From contig CAZSNT010000019.1 in the NCBI GenBank assembly GCA_964607765.1, forward strand, positions 24,094 to 88,093: 64,000 nt of DNA, in the 5' to 3' direction. The notes beneath the pieces are model-generated. The model worked only from the letters and a program-made list of their open reading frames with translations. It made no database searches and was not told where the DNA came from. The number at the start of each line of letters is the position of its first letter. The first letter of the stretch is position 1. The position numbers and the translations under genes were made by a program. Below, in pieces: positions 1 to 9,648 of the stretch. Source of the DNA: CAZSNT01 sp964607765 (GTDB lineage Bacteria; Verrucomicrobiota; Lentisphaeria; Oligosphaerales; JABHEG01).

Positions 1-1285
1 TGCCGTTCCCGTAAGGCTCGCAAGAGAAGATCAAGCCGTTTTGCTCACAGAGCTCTTTGAAGTAGACAAAGTAGTTGTTGATGAACAGGTCGGCTGCCGT
101 TCGACGATAGTCCCACAAAAAGCGTTCGGTCTGGTCGACGGAATTGATGACATAGCCCGCAACCGCAGGTAGCCAGCGGCGCAAGCGGTATCCGTTCGCC
201 TTGGCGAATTGATCTTCAAAGGCTTCTGTCCAGGCGTTGATCCCCGTTTCATAGCTGTCGATCGCCAGATCACGAAACGAGCGCGTTCCTTTCGTCGCTT
301 CTATCAAGCGAGCGGGCAGCGCGTTCCAGTGTTTATCCAGTGCGGCGCGGGATAGTTTATCGATTTCCAGCCCCGTCCCGCCTTTCGCATCGGGCTTGCT
401 CTCAAAACTGGTCGGCGCATAACCAAATCGGAGCAAAGTCCAGTTTTTGATTCTGCTGTTGGCCGGTGGGGTCCAGTCGACCGTACCATCGGAGCCGAGT
501 TTGTTGGTCAGGTCGATCACGTCCGCATCGTTGACTTTGATCGATTCCGGCAAGGGGGCTTGTCTTCTACCCGCCCAATATTTCTCCCGTTCCAGACAAA
601 TAGTCTGCAGGGCTTTGGGCTGTTGCCTTTCGATGGTGAACTCTCGCATTTTCGGGCGTTGGTTCTTCCAATCCTTGAGCCGCCTGAATTTTGCCGGAGA
701 GGGCTTATGGTCCTTTTTCGCGCGCGCTTCCGACTCCTTCTTCTGGAATTGGGCGTCGCCCGGCAAAGTCGGCACGGCGAGCACGGCGATCTCTTTCTGG
801 TAATTGACCGCTTTCATATCCGGGTTCATCACGAACTCGTTGAGTTTAATCCTCCCGCTCGTTCCCGGATCCACCACCGTCTCGCTCCAGACGATCATCT
901 TAGAGGCATATTCCGGGGTAATCCACGGGCCGCCGGTCGATGACCAACCCGCGCAGTTATGCGCCCCCATCTGCAAACCGTATCTATCCGCCTCTTTCGC
1001 CGCATACGCAAAGAGCCCAAACCACTCCGGGGAGGCGTATTCGACGGCTCCTCTGGGGACGCCGAGATCGGCGTTAAAATTCTGGAACCCTCCGATTCCA
1101 AACTGATTCATCGCCGCCAGATCTTTTTCGATACCGGGCGCGCTGACATTGCCCGCCATCCAATGCCACCAGGTAAATGGCCGGGCGGATTGGGGCGGAT
1201 TCAGAAACCCCTCTTCGAGCGTCTGTCCCGAAAGAGCAAGGCTCCCAAGAAACACTATTCCTATTGCAAGTTCTGTTTTTTTCAC
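1..1285 (-). CDS. GH106-like alpha-L-rhamnosidase, partial (3' end beyond window)
   Basis: The gene encodes the first 428 codons of a large exported glycoside hydrolase resembling GH106, a family that releases terminal L-rhamnose with inversion. It starts at a GTG overlapping the stop codon of the upstream oxidoreductase (GTGA), which suggests translational coupling; no other frame in this stretch is coherent. After a KK start, a hydrophobic run of about 15 residues ending near LALSG looks like a Sec signal peptide. Then come NPPQSARPFTWWHWM and GIGGFQNFN, and later HNCAGWSSTGGPW and DSYETG, in the order typical of GH106. Family members are roughly 900-1100 residues, so half or more of the protein lies past the left edge and the catalytic acids cannot all be checked. 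It is the last visible gene of the cluster headed by the regulator at 8193-9269. Rhamnose is common in ulvan, pectin and many exopolysaccharides. Confidence 0.85.
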   Translation of the reverse strand, partial: MKKTELAIGIVFLGSLALSGQTLEEGFLNPPQSARPFTWWHWMAGNVSAPGIEKDLAAMNQFGIGGFQNFNADLGVPRGAVEYASPEWFGLFAYAAKEADRYGLQMGAHNCAGWSSTGGPWITPEYASKMIVWSETVVDPGTSGRIKLNEFVMNPDMKAVNYQKEIAVLAVPTLPGDAQFQKKESEARAKKDHKPSPAKFRRLKDWKNQRPKMREFTIERQQPKALQTICLEREKYWAGRRQAPLPESIKVNDADVIDLTNKLGSDGTVDWTPPANSRIKNWTLLRFGYAPTSFESKPDAKGGTGLEIDKLSRAALDKHWNALPARLIEATKGTRSFRDLAIDSYETGINAWTEAFEDQFAKANGYRLRRWLPAVAGYVINSVDQTERFLWDYRRTAADLFINNYFVYFKELCEQNGLIFSCEPYGNG

Positions 1286-3120
1286 TTCTTTATCAATTCC
1301 AATCCGTCCACAATCACGTGTCCGTCGGTTCCGGCGTTGGAGACGGTAACGGTTGCCGTGTCCTGAATGTCGAACGTACCCAGCACAGCCCCTTTGCCAT
1401 CGCTTTTCCGCTGGTTGACGCTGAACGTCTGAAGCTGATCGCCGACTTTTACCGTCACCGGCGTGCAGGACGAACGGGTCAAATGCGTGTTGTAGTGGAA
1501 CCGAATGGCATAGCTTCCCGGCTCGGGCACGGTGACGGTAAACGTCATCGACTTCTCTCCCTTTGCCTCGTTGTTGTCGTGCAGATAGCTCGAGCCAATC
1601 GTCGCTTTGCCGCGCCCTCCCTTCGGCCATGCACCGACCGCTACCGCCGAACTGACATCAAAGAGCAGTTCCGGCCCCGTTTGGGCGGGCGTCGCGTTTT
1701 GCGAGACCTTGGCGCCGTCCACTTTTCTTGATTCGCCCACCAAGATCGCGTCGTGTCTTTTGAGCAGTGCACGAATGTCAGCCAGCGGAACGGATAGCGG
1801 AGTCGTACCTTTCTGTACCGCCAACACCGCCGCGGCGGCAGCGGCTTGCCCCATCGCCATACAGGACGCCTGCACGCGAAGCGCACTGTTGGCCTCGCGG
1901 TCACTGCTGACACACCGACCGGCCACTACTAGGTTTTGACTGCCTTTCGGCACTAACGCCCGCAACGGAACGGTCGGGAAAACCCCTTCGCTCAGATGCT
2001 CCGGACGCACGCCATGCTCGTCGTGAACATCGATAGGGTAGAACGCATAGCAGATTGAGTCGTCGAACACCTTCCCGCTGGTATAGTCCGACTTCGTAAT
2101 CCGATATTCCCCGTCGATGCGATAGGTTTCACGGATCGCGGTTTCCTGTTGCATCGATTCGAGCTTCAGCTTTTCGCAACCGGGCGCCTCTTCGCGCAGG
2201 AAGCGGATCGTTTCGAGCAGTGTAGTACGGCTGTCGACATTGGTTTTTGTATGCGCTTCCGAATTGGTCGAATCCGCATCCATAATGTGATGCTTGTTAT
2301 TGCCCCTGCCTTTTAGCAAACCTTCAATCCGGTTCCGAAAATCCTCTTTATCGAGTCTCCCCTCTTTAACGGCGGCGGCGTATTTTTGTCTCAGAAGTTT
2401 CTTATCTATCTTGTTGTAATCGTAGCCGCCGATTTTGAACATCAGCGTGCCCGGCTGAATGACCTCTTCGCGCAAAACAGGATACCCCGCGAGTGCCGTC
2501 ATATAGGCATTTCCCGTACAATCGACAATCTGCTTGCAGTGGATCGTTATCCGGGTTCCTTTCCCCACCACCTCGACCACCCAACGTCCGTCGGAGAACT
2601 CGGCTTTGACGGGCGTCTCGTAGTAGCGAAGCTCGACCCCTGCTTTCCGGCACTTTTCTTCGGCGAGCAAGGCATAGATATGCGGGTTTATTCTCACTTG
2701 ATGACGCGGATGCGCCTTCCCAGTCGGAACCGAGAAATCGGGCAACCTCCCGTCGTTCATCTTCACGGTTTCAGTTACCAGCTCCCAGCCAATGCCCGCG
2801 ATGATCTGACGACCCCACGCGTGGAACAGTCCGGGAAATGCCACGCCACCGACGGTCATCGTTCCGCCGAGCATGCTCCCGTTCTCAACCAGGATCGTAG
2901 ACGCACCCGCCCGCGCAGCTTGTAGGGCGGCAACCACGCCCGCGGTTCCACCGCCGACCACGAGGACATCGGCTTTCCGTGTCTCCGTTTTATACAGGTC
3001 CTCGCCCGCATCCTGCGCGGCAATTCTCTCCTCTGCCTTCGCCTTTGCCGACGCGGCCAGAGCGATACCGGCAGCGGAATACTTCAAATACTCACGGCGA
3101 CCAATGTGTTTATTCTTCAT
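1282..3120 (-). CDS. Secreted FAD-dependent oxidoreductase with C-terminal golvesin-like carbohydrate-binding domain
   Basis: This 612-residue protein starts with RREYLK inside a short hydrophobic leader, which reads as a Tat signal and would suit export of a folded flavoprotein. The dinucleotide-binding motif GGGTAG (residues 56-61) is followed by NGSMLGGTMTVGG, typical of the FAD_oxidored family (PF12831). From about residue 490 to the end is a beta-sandwich (SSYLHDNN, FHYNTH, VSVNQRK-like FSVNQRKSDG, SNAGTDGHVIVDG) that matches the golvesin C-terminal/Xly carbohydrate-binding type. The substrate is unknown; relatives occur in polysaccharide loci of PVC bacteria. Its start overlaps the stop of the sulfatase-esterase gene by 4 bp (ATGA) and its stop overlaps the GH106 start, so the three genes form a tight operon. 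A sugar- or uronate-oxidising role is inferred from context only. Confidence 0.8.
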   Translation of the reverse strand: MKNKHIGRREYLKYSAAGIALAASAKAKAEERIAAQDAGEDLYKTETRKADVLVVGGGTAGVVAALQAARAGASTILVENGSMLGGTMTVGGVAFPGLFHAWGRQIIAGIGWELVTETVKMNDGRLPDFSVPTGKAHPRHQVRINPHIYALLAEEKCRKAGVELRYYETPVKAEFSDGRWVVEVVGKGTRITIHCKQIVDCTGNAYMTALAGYPVLREEVIQPGTLMFKIGGYDYNKIDKKLLRQKYAAAVKEGRLDKEDFRNRIEGLLKGRGNNKHHIMDADSTNSEAHTKTNVDSRTTLLETIRFLREEAPGCEKLKLESMQQETAIRETYRIDGEYRITKSDYTSGKVFDDSICYAFYPIDVHDEHGVRPEHLSEGVFPTVPLRALVPKGSQNLVVAGRCVSSDREANSALRVQASCMAMGQAAAAAAVLAVQKGTTPLSVPLADIRALLKRHDAILVGESRKVDGAKVSQNATPAQTGPELLFDVSSAVAVGAWPKGGRGKATIGSSYLHDNNEAKGEKSMTFTVTVPEPGSYAIRFHYNTHLTRSSCTPVTVKVGDQLQTFSVNQRKSDGKGAVLGTFDIQDTATVTVSNAGTDGHVIVDGLELIKK

Positions 3121-5992
3121 TTTTCCGGTCCATGTCCATCTGAGCCCTCAAAATAGACTCCATCCACGTTGATGTTCTTCGGTTTACGCGGGTCACCGTT
3201 TATCCCGAAATAGACAATGCGGCAATTGTTCCCGACGCTCAGTTCGTTTCGTTCTTTCGCAATTCGGACCTTGAGTGTATGCTCTTCTTGAGGATCCAGC
3301 CCATCGCGTAACATGTAAATCCGTTGCAGATGCAAGTGCGGGCTGTGCTTTGTGAACAGATCCTGCTCGACCCAGCCGGACCCATCGACGCTGTGCTCGA
3401 CGATGCCCGCTTTCGGACCGGCAATCACCATCATCGCGACCGCCGAGCCTTTGAATCTAAGCTCAAAATTGTCGCCCGGTTCTTGACCCACCAACTGCGG
3501 CATTTCGTTCCAACCAACCCGAATCTTCCCGCCATCAGACTTCGCGTCATAGTCGGTAACTATCCTGAACCCTTTGCATTTCCGGGCAGTCTGCGGCGGA
3601 AAGAGTTGTCCTTCGTCGTAGGAAGCCTCGTCAACCTTTGCCGGCATCGGATGCGGCTTAACCGGCGTGGGCGCGCCCGCCCACGCCTCATCGAGCAACC
3701 GCTCAATGCTGTCGGCATAGAGTTGCTGCCCGAACGGTGAAGGATGCAAGCCCTTTATATCGTCCTTCCAGCTAAACTCTCCGCGCTCGATGCGCTCGAA
3801 GATCTCACGCGTGATGTCTAGTGTCGGCACGCCATATTGCGCCGCCACTCTATCGAAGCTCGCAATGACTTCGGGTATTTTTCCATTCTTGTAATCTTCG
3901 ATCTTCTCCGGGCAAGCGAAATGCATCATCACAATGTCCATATCGGGGTTTGCCTTCCGGGCATGCCGGACGATCCCCTCCATGCCGCGCCCCTGCTCGT
4001 CTGCCGTGCGCCCGATGGCCAGATCGTTCACAGCAGCTTCTTCAAAGAGCAGGTCGACTTCCCCCTTTTGAATGACATCACGGTCCAAACGGAACGAACC
4101 GTACATCGTTCCCGTTGAGCCGACTCCGGCAAGCAGGAATTTGAATTGTGTCGATGGGAAGCGCCGTTTGAGGTTCTCCATTACCTTCTTGCGCCAGTCC
4201 ATTCCGGTGATGGATCCGCCAACGAACGCGACCGTGCCCTTTTTGGTGGTCTCAAAGATATGCTGCGAGTTTTTCAGCCCATCGCGCATTTCGAAATAGT
4301 TCTGTTTCAACGGCCCGGCATAGTCCTGCCAGGGATAGACCACGACGGCGGCCCCCCTCGGGGTCGAAACCGCTTCCTTTCCTAGTTTTTGCTTCGGCTC
4401 TTCAGCCCCCCTCGCCTGAGGGCCTGGCAGCGGCGGCAGGGATTGATCCCAAGCCGTGATGGACTTGAGCATGCTCGCCGCCTTCTCGGGGTGCTTGGCG
4501 ATGACATTCGTTGTTTCATTCGGGTCATTCGCCAACTCATACAGTTCATCGCCAGTTTGCTTGTTCACATGGTACTTCCAGTTCTTGTCAAGAGCTGTTG
4601 GATACTGCTTTTTCCAGAACAGGAAGCGCTCCGGATTCCGATCCCCACCCAGCCAGATATCGGCAACATTCAATCCTTCGAACTGGTCCTTGTCGTATGG
4701 CGTGCCGGTCAGGTGACACAGCGTCGGCAGGAAGTCCAGACCGGAGAGAATACTGGTGTCATTGACAGCATCGACAGGGACCTTGCCCGGCCAACGGACG
4801 ATGAAGGGGATGCGCACCCCGCCTTCGTACATCTCGTGCTTCCCGCCTCGAAGCCCTTTGGTCCATCCCACCATGTTCGCTCGGGTTTTGTCGCCGACCT
4901 GGTTGGCCTTGTTGGTATTGAGCGTGTTTCTGGCGGGTCCCTGATCGCTGGTAAAGACAACGATCGTGTTCTCCGAAAGCCCCAGCTCATCCAGCTTCTT
5001 GAGCAACCGGCCGACTGCCAAGTCCAGGCTCCAGACGTCGGCGAGGTAGTTCTTCATGCAGGCATTGACACTCACTCCCCATTCATTTCTGCATATATCG
5101 AACTTGCTGGCTTTCATGTACGGGCCGAAAAGTGATTCATCGACCTGCAGGTCACTGAACTTCTCGGCAAACACGGTATCGGAGGGGACNNNNNNNNNNN
5201 NNNNNNNNNNNNNNNNNNNNNNNNNNNNNNNNNNNNNNNNNNNNNNNNNNNNNNNNNNNNNNNNNNNNNNNNNNNNNNNNNNNNNNNNNATTCATCGACC
5301 TGCAGGTCACTGAACTTCTCGGCAAACACGGTATCGGAGGGGACTCTAAAATGCGTAATGTGAGCCCACACATTGACATAGAACGGCCCGTCCTTATGGC
5401 GTTCGATGAAGTCAATGGAAGCCTCGAACGTGTTGTCGTCACGCCCCTTAGTGCGGTCCTTCACGGACTCGAGGACCTTGATCTCATCAATGCCATAGCG
5501 AAACTTGGGTGGATTCTTCTCCGACGCATGCGGCCTTGTGGTTCCGGGACCGATGTGCCACTTCCCAAAATGCCCGGTGGCATACCCGTTGTCCCTGAGC
5601 AGTTCCGTGATCGTCTTGCGATCCCCGAAACCGAAATCGCCGATCCGGCGCGCGAAGCTGCGGGGATGCCGGCTGGTCATGAAGCCCGTCCTGCTGGGCT
5701 GACAGGTCACTCCCGTGGCGTAGAACCGGGTGAACCGCATACCCCCCTTGGCAAGGCTGTCGATGTTCGGCGTCTTCGCATAGGGGTGACCGTAGCAACC
5801 GAGGTCGCCGTAGCCCAAGTCGTCGGCGAGGATGAAAACGATGTTGGGCGGCCTGTCCGCGTCCGGCTCCGCCGCCATCAGCGACAGGAGAGTCGCGCTG
5901 CCGGCAAACACGAGGCCGGCAAGGTATCGCTTCAGGCGGGCTTCCAGGCAGCCGCGCGCGCGGGCCGGGGCGGTGGCTTGTGTAGTTGGCAT
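3117..5992 (-). CDS. Exported sulfatase fused to an SGNH/GDSL esterase (906 aa once the assembly gap is closed)
   Basis: The gene crosses a 100-N gap. The 55 bp on either side of the gap are identical, and merging them gives one uninterrupted 906-residue frame, so the gene is almost certainly intact. I chose the ATG at 5992 because GGAG lies 7 bp upstream; longer frames run into a repeat array. Residues 21-40 form a Sec signal peptide. The sulfatase domain (about 48-490) has ADDLG metal ligands at 56-60 and the formylglycine site CQPSR with C97. A second catalytic domain follows: AFVGGSIT carries the SGNH serine (about S542), AVND supplies Asn (about 604), and DDIKGLHPS the His (about 698). 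A beta-sandwich (about 740-906) ends the protein. One polypeptide could thus remove sulfate and acyl esters from the same glycan. The last base of the start codon of the next gene overlaps this stop (ATGA). Confidence 0.85.
5135..5344. other. 100-N scaffold gap flanked by identical 55-bp contig ends
   Basis: Ns fill 5190-5289. The 55 bases just left (5135-5189) and just right (5290-5344) are identical. Overlap of exactly this size is what two contigs from a de Bruijn assembler would share at a k-mer of 55. Collapsing the overlap removes 155 bases and restores the reading frame of the sulfatase-esterase gene. This is not a biological duplication. Confidence 0.92.
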
Positions 5993-6020
5993 CGTGGTTC
6001 TCCGTTGCTTGCTTTGTTTT

Positions 6021-6180
6021 AGGACTTGCGACTTGCGACTCGCGACTCGCGGGTTCTTGGGACGCTTTGACGCGGTGACTCGCGTTTTCCGGGAACTCCG
6101 CAGCTCTGGGGCCGCCAACCGGTCACCCGGGTCACTGCGTCCTCCACAACGCGAGTCGCTGGTCGCGAGTCGCGAGTCCT
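6021..6180. repeat. Inverted array of 7-bp units (GACTCGC/GACTTGC) between two sulfatase genes
   Basis: Four tandem heptamers (GACTTGC twice, GACTCGC twice) occupy 6023-6050, begun by AGGACT at 6021. The facing arm holds GCGAGTC at 6151-6157, 6165-6171 and 6172-6178 and ends in AGTCCT at 6180. The arms can pair over about 30 bases around a 100-base loop. The element lies between the stop of the 6222-8012 sulfatase and the start of the next gene at 5992 on the same strand, so it could end or attenuate transcription or protect mRNA ends. A close relative lies at 21622-21705. Confidence 0.8.
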
Positions 6181-6221
6181 AACAAATGGAGCCCTGCCGG
6201 CAGCGGAAGCTGCTATCCATC

Positions 6222-8012
6222 CTATTCCAGCTTGATGAAATCCACCTCCACCGTGATCGGGCTCTTGTCGGGCTCGGGCATGACCATGCCGATGCGGCCG
6301 CGCGGGGTCCACTGGCTCCAGGCCGGGGACTGGGTCACGTCGATCACGACCTCGTGCCATTGCCCGTCGGCGTGCACGTCGAACGGGATGTCCTTGCCCT
6401 TCCAGCCATCATTGCGGAGCAGTGCGCCGGCGGGGCCGCAGCCGGAGCCATCCTCGACGGTGACCCTCATGCGAATGCGCAGCGAGCGAAAGGCAGTGAT
6501 TGACTTGGGGCGGTCCCGAAAGAGCAGCGGTGTGGGATGCACCAGACCGGGGCTGAGGCGCACCTTGAATACCCCGTCCCGAATCACCGGCTCCGAGACC
6601 CGGGTTTCGTTGTTCTTGGTCAGGAAGTTCCCGTCATTAAAGCCGTAATTGAACTCGAAAAGCGCGTTGATGGGCGGGGGCTTCGGCAGCGCCTCCTGCC
6701 ACGCCAGCGTCTTGGCCCGAAGTTTGGCAGTCACCTCGGGATAGTTCTTCGCGAGATTCCGGGCTTCTCCGGGGTCATTGGAAAGGTCGTAGAGCTCGTC
6801 CCCCTGCCTGCCGCGGTAATACCGCCACTTGCCGTCGCGGATGGTAAGACCCTCGTGCCCTCGCCAGAACAGCGGCTTCCGACGTGCGCGCTGCACGCCA
6901 AGCCACATGTCGGAGACATCCTCGCCGTCGATGTCCTGCGGAGCTTCGACCCCGGCAAGCTTGCAGATGCTCGGGAGCCAGTCGACGCCGCCGATGACGT
7001 TGGTGTCGTCAACGCGACCGGCCTTGACCTTGCCCGGCCAGCGGATGATGAACGGGATTCTCAGGCCTCCTTCCAACACCGTATGTTTGGTGCCCCGGAA
7101 GAGGCCGGCGTCTCCCAGCATGTTCTCATCGCCCTCTTTGTACTTGTACTCTTTGCCGTACCTGCCGTCGTTCAGCCTGACCACGGCCGGGCCCTGGTCG
7201 CTGGAGAAGACAACGACGGTGTTGTCGCGCAGGCCCAGGTCATCGATCGCCTTCAGCAAACTCGCAACGTTCTTGTCGAGCGCGTAGACGTTGGCCAGGT
7301 AGTGCCGCATCGACACGTCGAGATCGCCGCCGACCCCGACGCAGTCCCTGAACCTGGCCCGCATGGGCTCGGAGAAGTCGTCCGGGTTGACCTTTGTTTC
7401 TTTGAACTCGGCCAGGTGGTCGGGATGGGAAACCACCGGATAGTGCGTGGAGAAGCCCCAGACATTCACGTAGAGCGGGCGGTCCTTGTTCTTCTTGATG
7501 AACTCGACGGCCTTTCTGTAGATCGGGGCATCTCGCCCCTCGGGTATGACGGCCTTGTGTATGTCCTTTGATCCACAGCGATCGTATTCGTCAACGCCGT
7601 AGACCCCGGCGGCACGCTCCTCGATCGGGCCGATGTGCCATTTGCCGAAATGCCCGGTCGCGTAGCCGGCCTTCTTCAGGAGCTCAGTGACCGTGACCCG
7701 GTCCCCGAAACCGAAACGCGCGGGGCTCCGGGGAAACTGAGGCCAACCGAGGCCTGTCATGATCCCGGTCCGGCTTGGGCTGCAGGTCTGGCCAGCGGCG
7801 TAAGCCTGGGTGAACCGCGTGCCTTCGGACGCAAGTTTGTCGAGCGCGGGCGTCTTGGCGTAGGGATGGCCGTAACAGGCGAGATCCCGATACCCGAGAT
7901 CGTCCGCGAACATAAAGACGAAGTTCGGGCCTTCCGCAGCCCGAACGGCAAGCGCCATGACGCTCAGGAAAACAAGGCCGGCCACCGTTACAATGGACTT
8001 CCGTATCGTCAT
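6222..8012 (-). CDS. Exported type I sulfatase with C-terminal beta-sandwich
   Basis: A 596-residue sulfatase. Residues 5-25 form a Sec signal peptide ending near AVRAAE, so it should act in the periplasm or outside. FADDLG at 35-40 gives metal-binding aspartates and CSPSR (C77) is the site converted to formylglycine. GKWHIG and the SSDQGP motif in mid-protein complete the S1 active site. From about residue 440 the chain leaves the sulfatase fold and forms a beta-rich domain with INALFEFNYGFNDG and VEVDFIKLE, possibly carbohydrate-binding. Its N-terminal half resembles the sulfatase of the neighbouring fusion gene (both have CYGHPYAKTP), suggesting duplication. It lies directly downstream of the regulator gene, separated by a 180-bp gap with a palindromic element. 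Confidence 0.88.
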   Translation of the reverse strand: MTIRKSIVTVAGLVFLSVMALAVRAAEGPNFVFMFADDLGYRDLACYGHPYAKTPALDKLASEGTRFTQAYAAGQTCSPSRTGIMTGLGWPQFPRSPARFGFGDRVTVTELLKKAGYATGHFGKWHIGPIEERAAGVYGVDEYDRCGSKDIHKAVIPEGRDAPIYRKAVEFIKKNKDRPLYVNVWGFSTHYPVVSHPDHLAEFKETKVNPDDFSEPMRARFRDCVGVGGDLDVSMRHYLANVYALDKNVASLLKAIDDLGLRDNTVVVFSSDQGPAVVRLNDGRYGKEYKYKEGDENMLGDAGLFRGTKHTVLEGGLRIPFIIRWPGKVKAGRVDDTNVIGGVDWLPSICKLAGVEAPQDIDGEDVSDMWLGVQRARRKPLFWRGHEGLTIRDGKWRYYRGRQGDELYDLSNDPGEARNLAKNYPEVTAKLRAKTLAWQEALPKPPPINALFEFNYGFNDGNFLTKNNETRVSEPVIRDGVFKVRLSPGLVHPTPLLFRDRPKSITAFRSLRIRMRVTVEDGSGCGPAGALLRNDGWKGKDIPFDVHADGQWHEVVIDVTQSPAWSQWTPRGRIGMVMPEPDKSPITVEVDFIKLE

Positions 8013-8059
8013 CCGTGTTGCCTTTCAGTATTGGGTTCCGGAACGGCTTTCATGCAACC

Positions 8060-8160
8060 CAATGTGGGAGGGGCACCCCCTGTCTCGCCGAAGCTGTGCG
8101 AAGGCGGATGTGCCGCGACAGTCGCCAAGAATCGCCGCACACGGTGCGCCTCCCACATTG
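8060..8160. repeat. 101-bp palindromic intergenic element with 12-bp perfect inverted ends
   Basis: The ends CAATGTGGGAGG (8060-8071) and CCTCCCACATTG (8149-8160) are perfect inverted copies. The interior is GC-rich with further short complementarities. It sits between the regulator stop and the start of the sulfatase at 8012. Such GTGGGAG-bounded palindromes are, from general knowledge, common between genes in PVC genomes. It may act as a terminator or transcript-stabilising hairpin. I see no coding capacity. Confidence 0.75.
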
Positions 8161-8192
8161 AGAACCGCCTCCCGGCCATCACACTTCCCTTC

Positions 8193-9269
8193 CTACTGCT
8201 CTGAGAGGTCCCGCACACTGCCGCGCGCAACGAGCGTCGGCCGCAGCCAGGTCGACTGCGCCGGCGACGTGTCTCCGGCCAGACGCTGCAGCAGTCGTTC
8301 CGCCGCGACCCGGCCGATTTCTTCGTGCGGCTGCTGTACAACGGTCACTGGCGGATCCAGAAGCTCAAACGCCTTGATGTCGCCCAGCACAATCAGCGAC
8401 AAGTCATCCGGGATCCGCAACCCGAGGGCTCGCGCGCTCTTGAGCAATTGCGCCGCGAGCCCATCATCGGTGGCAACGACGGCGGTAAGATCACGGTTCT
8501 TCTGCAGAAACTCGTCGATCGTGACCGTGCGGGAGGGGCGCCCCCGGACCCGTTCCGACCGGCCAACGGATAGGTGGAGCCGCGGCAGCGCTGCATAATC
8601 GAGTCCCGCTTCCTTCAACTGCTCGGCCATGCCATGACGCAGCTGTTGCTCGCTGGTGGAATCCGTGTTCTTGCCCAGAATGCCGATCCGGCTGTGCCCG
8701 TTTGCCACCAGATGCTCCATGGCCAGGTGTCCCAACTGCGCACGGTGCGTGGTAGCGGCGTCCACTTCCACGCCAGGCAGTTCCGTGTCCACCAGCACGG
8801 TCGGCAGCTGACGGCCCTGAACCAGCTCGGCCAATTGTTCGGCGTACTTGGTGTACGGCGGGGGATAGACAATGGCCCCGGCAACAAGCGTATCGGTGAG
8901 CCCCTCGAGCAACTCCAGTTCCTGGCCGTAGTCGGCGTCCGCAACCTGCAGGAGCAGGCGGTACGAATGCGCTCCGAGCCCGACCTTCACGCCCTGGATG
9001 ATGTCGCGCATGTGTTCGGGCTTCACGCTCGGCAGCACGAGCGCAACTGTCTTACTGGCGACCGGAGACGCCGGCACGAATGTTCCGCGTCCCGCCTGCG
9101 CGTCCAGGCAGCCTTGCGCCACCAGGACCTTCACCGCTTGCTGCGCCAGTGCGCGACTCACGCCAAAGGTCCTCGCCAGCTCGCGCAGGCTCGGAATCCG
9201 GGTCCCCGGCGGCAACTCGCGGTTGCGGATCCGGCGCCGCAGTTCGTTCTGTATCCCTAGGCCGGTCAT
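8193..9269 (-). CDS. GntR-type DNA-binding domain fused to a LacI-like sugar-binding domain: cluster regulator A
   Basis: A 358-residue transcription factor. Residues 1-68 are a GntR winged helix (RIPSLRELARTFGVSRALAQQAV, then QAGRGTFVP), and about 72-355 form a periplasmic-binding-protein-like domain of the LacI effector type (VALVLPS, GAIVYPPPY, TTHRAQLG, RIGILGK, VVATDDGLA, PPVTVVQQP). This architecture (GntR head, PBP_like_3 body, as in AraR) senses a sugar. The ATG has a GGAGAG ribosome-binding site 6 bp upstream. A close paralogue lies at 49321-50385 and shares the ADYGxELxLLEGLTD, VYPPPYTKY and STWLRP stretches. A palindrome overlaps its promoter, so autoregulation is likely. The genes downstream on the same strand (sulfatases, oxidoreductase, GH106) are the probable regulon. 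Confidence 0.9.
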   Translation of the reverse strand: MTGLGIQNELRRRIRNRELPPGTRIPSLRELARTFGVSRALAQQAVKVLVAQGCLDAQAGRGTFVPASPVASKTVALVLPSVKPEHMRDIIQGVKVGLGAHSYRLLLQVADADYGQELELLEGLTDTLVAGAIVYPPPYTKYAEQLAELVQGRQLPTVLVDTELPGVEVDAATTHRAQLGHLAMEHLVANGHSRIGILGKNTDSTSEQQLRHGMAEQLKEAGLDYAALPRLHLSVGRSERVRGRPSRTVTIDEFLQKNRDLTAVVATDDGLAAQLLKSARALGLRIPDDLSLIVLGDIKAFELLDPPVTVVQQPHEEIGRVAAERLLQRLAGDTSPAQSTWLRPTLVARGSVRDLSEQ

Positions 9270-9311
9270 GCACGCTCTCCTGCACGATCCCTGTTTCTTA
9301 TGTCTTCTTCA

Positions 9312-9342
9312 ACAGTATAATACTGTCGACGGAATGCGTCAA
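9312..9342 (-). promoter_or_regulatory. Sigma70-like promoter of regulator A overlapped by palindromic operator
   Basis: On the minus strand TTGACG (9337-9342) and TATACT (9314-9319) are separated by 17 bases, a near-consensus promoter ending about 45 bp before the ATG. The 15-base palindrome ACAGTATAATACTGT (9312-9326) covers the -10 box; only its central base breaks symmetry. The paralogous regulator has the same core GTATAATAC at the same place (50422-50430), which makes an autoregulatory operator likely. Confidence 0.75.
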
Positions 9343-9436
9343 GGGATTGCGCCGGGTTGTTCGCGTTCAGTCGCTTTCTTGTGAAGGCTTTTGTGGTTAT
9401 CAGTGTCAAGATGGGCGGCGGAAGGCGGTGATGCCA

Positions 9437-9451
9437 TCAGTATTATACGGT
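9437..9451. promoter_or_regulatory. Second copy of the GTATTATAC operator, upstream of regulator A
   Basis: TCAGTATTATACGGT matches the regulator A palindrome at 13 of 15 positions (reverse orientation). It lies about 111 bp further upstream of the promoter, so two operators could support looping. The whole gap 9270-9648 otherwise holds only the promoter and no convincing gene. Confidence 0.5.
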
Positions 9452-9648
9452 TGAAGCAAGAAGGGGGCAGGGGAGAATGGCGTCAACTCAAGGGCCCGGA
9501 TGCTGGGTTTGCGGCGTGGCCAGCACCCCAAATCTCCGCCCGCTCCATTGCTTCGGCTCCCCGTCCGCACTACCCTATCCCCATCAGTGGAAAGGGAATG
9601 CCCACCTGCTCCACTTGCGCTATGTCTAAAATGTTGTACATTCGCAGA

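Noticed and set aside
5135..5344. Possible biological 55-bp duplication or insertion site
   Set aside because: The copies meet the N run exactly at both ends and merging them restores the frame, as expected of overlapping contigs.
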